DNA of 64,000 nucleotides, taken from contig CADEFN010000005.1 in the NCBI GenBank assembly GCA_902826615.1, positions 186,001 through 250,000 on the forward strand, given 5' to 3'. The notes beneath the pieces are model-generated. The model had not been told where the DNA came from, searched no databases, and saw only the letters and a list, made by a program, of their open reading frames with translations. Every line of letters begins with the position of its first letter. Position 1 is the first letter of the stretch. Source of the DNA: an uncultured Gemmatimonadota bacterium (GTDB lineage Bacteria; Gemmatimonadota; Gemmatimonadetes; Gemmatimonadales; Gemmatimonadaceae). Both the position numbers and the translations under genes were made by a program. Shown piece after piece: positions 62,378 to 64,000 of this stretch.

Positions 62378-64000
62378 CTACCTGATCGCAGCGAGTATAT
62401 ACTGCGGGAGGAACTCCTCCCGCAGCTTGCGCCAGGCACGGTAGCGGTTGTAACTCCCGGCCGTGAAGCCCACCACCAGGTCGAGCTCGGGAATGGCCAT
62501 CACGAGCTGCCCGCCATTCCCATTGGCTTCAATCATCTGCCAGCTCTTCCCGCCGGCACGCACGGTGTGACGATGCCAGGCGAGTCCATCGGAGCCACCG
62601 TCGGGCGTGGCGGCGACATGCGCGGTGGAACGCCTGATCCACTCGCTGCTCACCACTCGGCGACCATTCCACAAACCCTCGTCGACGACCAGCTGCCCGA
62701 ATTTCAGGAGGTCCCGCGGCAGCAACCGGGTGCCGCCACCGCCATACCCCTGGCCATCGGGCGCGAGGTTCATGGCGTAGCGCGAGATGCCTAACGGTTG
62801 CGCAAGTGCGGCATCGAACAGTGCCGGCAACCACTCGCCGGTCTGGCGCGAGACCAGTGCTCCCGCGAGATGGATGCCCCCCGAGCAATAGGCGTAGTGC
62901 GTGCCGGGTGCGTGGCGAGTCGGCAGCTGGGCAACAAATCGGGCCCAGTCACGTTCGCCCCGCTGCGTCTGCATCTGTTCCTCTCCGCCGGGTGATTGCT
63001 CATCGTTGTCGTCGCAGGCCAGTCCAGTGGTGTGCGCCAGGAGATGTCGCAGCTGAATGCCGCGCCGAGTGCCGTTCCCGAGCAGGGAATCGACGTCGCT
63101 GTTCTCGCTCAGGCGGCCGCGGTCACTGGCCACACCAACCAGCAGCGACACCACACTCTTGAATGCCGAACGCGAGTCGTGCAGGACGGCGGGCCCATAC
63201 CCACGGAAGTACTCGTCGAGGACCAGGCGACCATGCCGGGCAATCTGGACGGAATGCACGAGTGGTTCGGTGGCGTCCTCGGCGCTGGCGGCACGAATGC
63301 GCCGAAGCATCACCTCCAGCAGCGCGGGATCGATGCCGGTCGTGCGAGCATCTGCCGTGCGCCAGCCGTCCGTTGATCGCACCGGCGCACGGTACGTGTA
63401 GGTCGGTGTGGCCACGACCGCCGAGGTGGACTCGCGACTGATGTTACGTTCGGTGGGTCGCAGGAGGAGTGGCACGCCGAAGTCGAAGGCAATCGTGCGT
63501 TGCACCGAGTCATACCCCTGCGTAAGCCGCACCCTGCCCGAAGCGCTGTCGGCGAAAAAGATTTCGTCCTTGTTGCGCGTGATGCGGAACACCTGCCCCT
63601 GATTCCAGCTGCGCTCCGGGTTGGTGAACCGCCCGTAGAATGCGCCATCGGCACCACGCTGCACAGCCAACTGCAGGGTGAAGGTCTCCTCGAGTGGTGC
63701 GATGGTGCCCCGCCAGGTATTGCCTTGCCTGACGAGTCGTAGGGGGGTGGCCACGGCCTCGAGCATGCCCGGTGGCTGGATCCAGAACGCATTCCAGTGT
63801 GAGCCTGCGCCGGGGAGTCGAGCGCGAAACGTTCCACTGGAGTCTGGAAGGGTGATGAACAGTGTGTCGCCCTCGGCGCGATGGCGCGCCACACGGTTGT
63901 CGACGCGCAGCTCCCAGCTGTCGCCACGACGTGCGAGAGTGACGGCGCCTTTAGCACTGACCGGAGAGGTCAGCCTGCCGAACCATCGACCCTGGAGTGA
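62378..64000 (-). CDS. Serine hydrolase of the beta-lactamase/class C family (5' truncated by window edge)
   Basis: The frame is open through the right edge, so 540 residues are visible without the N-terminus. The N-terminal ~190 residues form a beta-rich domain of unknown role. The catalytic part has SxxK in RSAFKSVVSLLVG, YAYCSGGIHL as the Y-x-S/N tyrosine motif, and a third motif HTG-like in NGNGGQLV. Such proteins are penicillin-binding esterases or beta-lactamase relatives rather than resistance genes. It ends 9 bases after ilvE on the other strand. Confidence 0.88.
   Translation of the reverse strand, partial: SLQGRWFGRLTSPVSAKGAVTLARRGDSWELRVDNRVARHRAEGDTLFITLPDSSGTFRARLPGAGSHWNAFWIQPPGMLEAVATPLRLVRQGNTWRGTIAPLEETFTLQLAVQRGADGAFYGRFTNPERSWNQGQVFRITRNKDEIFFADSASGRVRLTQGYDSVQRTIAFDFGVPLLLRPTERNISRESTSAVVATPTYTYRAPVRSTDGWRTADARTTGIDPALLEVMLRRIRAASAEDATEPLVHSVQIARHGRLVLDEYFRGYGPAVLHDSRSAFKSVVSLLVGVASDRGRLSENSDVDSLLGNGTRRGIQLRHLLAHTTGLACDDNDEQSPGGEEQMQTQRGERDWARFVAQLPTRHAPGTHYAYCSGGIHLAGALVSRQTGEWLPALFDAALAQPLGISRYAMNLAPDGQGYGGGGTRLLPRDLLKFGQLVVDEGLWNGRRVVSSEWIRRSTAHVAATPDGGSDGLAWHRHTVRAGGKSWQMIEANGNGGQLVMAIPELDLVVGFTAGSYNRYRAWRKLREEFLPQYILAAIR

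Overview
The window is about two-thirds G+C and densely coded, with long adhesin-like and TonB-type outer-membrane genes, an Lpt/Mla envelope cluster, periplasmic tricorn and S9 peptidases and a SprA-like giant protein. This suggests a diderm soil- or water-type bacterium of the Gemmatimonadota or a close relative. That placement is inferred from gene content and style; no rRNA or tRNA gene was recognised.

Layout, left half. Position 1 cuts a TonB-dependent receptor, followed by a terminator. Next is a GrdB-like gene interrupted by an in-frame TGA that looks like selenocysteine (UxxC motif plus a SECIS-type hairpin), then a tricorn-type peptidase. A leftward operon (9.4 to 5.3 kb) holds an ECF sigma factor, its probable anti-sigma factor and two exported HEAT-repeat proteins. 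Then come a VOC protein with a MarR regulator, the succinate dehydrogenase genes with a TPR-like companion, a GMC oxidoreductase with a small exported partner, a three-domain GH18/NodB/GT2 polysaccharide enzyme, a small membrane/methyltransferase/Coq4-like operon, a phosphatase-superfamily protein and an exported M20 peptidase.

Middle (24.6-35.2 kb): a high-affinity potassium (Kdp) locus. It reads kdpE, the membrane and kinase half of KdpD (with an apparent 1-base frameshift), a 39-residue membrane protein, kdpF, kdpA, kdpB, kdpC, a beta-barrel porin, the sensor half of KdpD as its own gene, and a degenerate histidine-kinase-like protein. A coiled-coil protein and a bidirectional terminator close the region. 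An 11-bp tandem repeat just ahead of the structural genes is a candidate KdpE site.

Right half: two exported proteins (LVIVD-type and DUF305), a Uma2 nuclease-like gene, PqiA-like protein and S9 peptidase; a leftward lptF-lptG-mlaE-mlaD run; a roughly 2000-residue SprA-like outer-membrane protein; a MASE1/PAS histidine kinase; a ComEA-like HhH protein followed by the type IV pilus motor genes pilB-pilT-pilC, with unusual inverted 9-bp repeat arrays between pilB and pilT; then a membrane protein, a YciI-like protein, ilvE and a serine hydrolase cut by the right edge.

The strongest candidate for something overlooked is the putative selenoprotein at 980-1720. Next are the split and frameshifted KdpD, the three-domain polysaccharide enzyme, the SprA homologue, and a GTTAGG motif that accounts for most TTA leucine codons noticed here.
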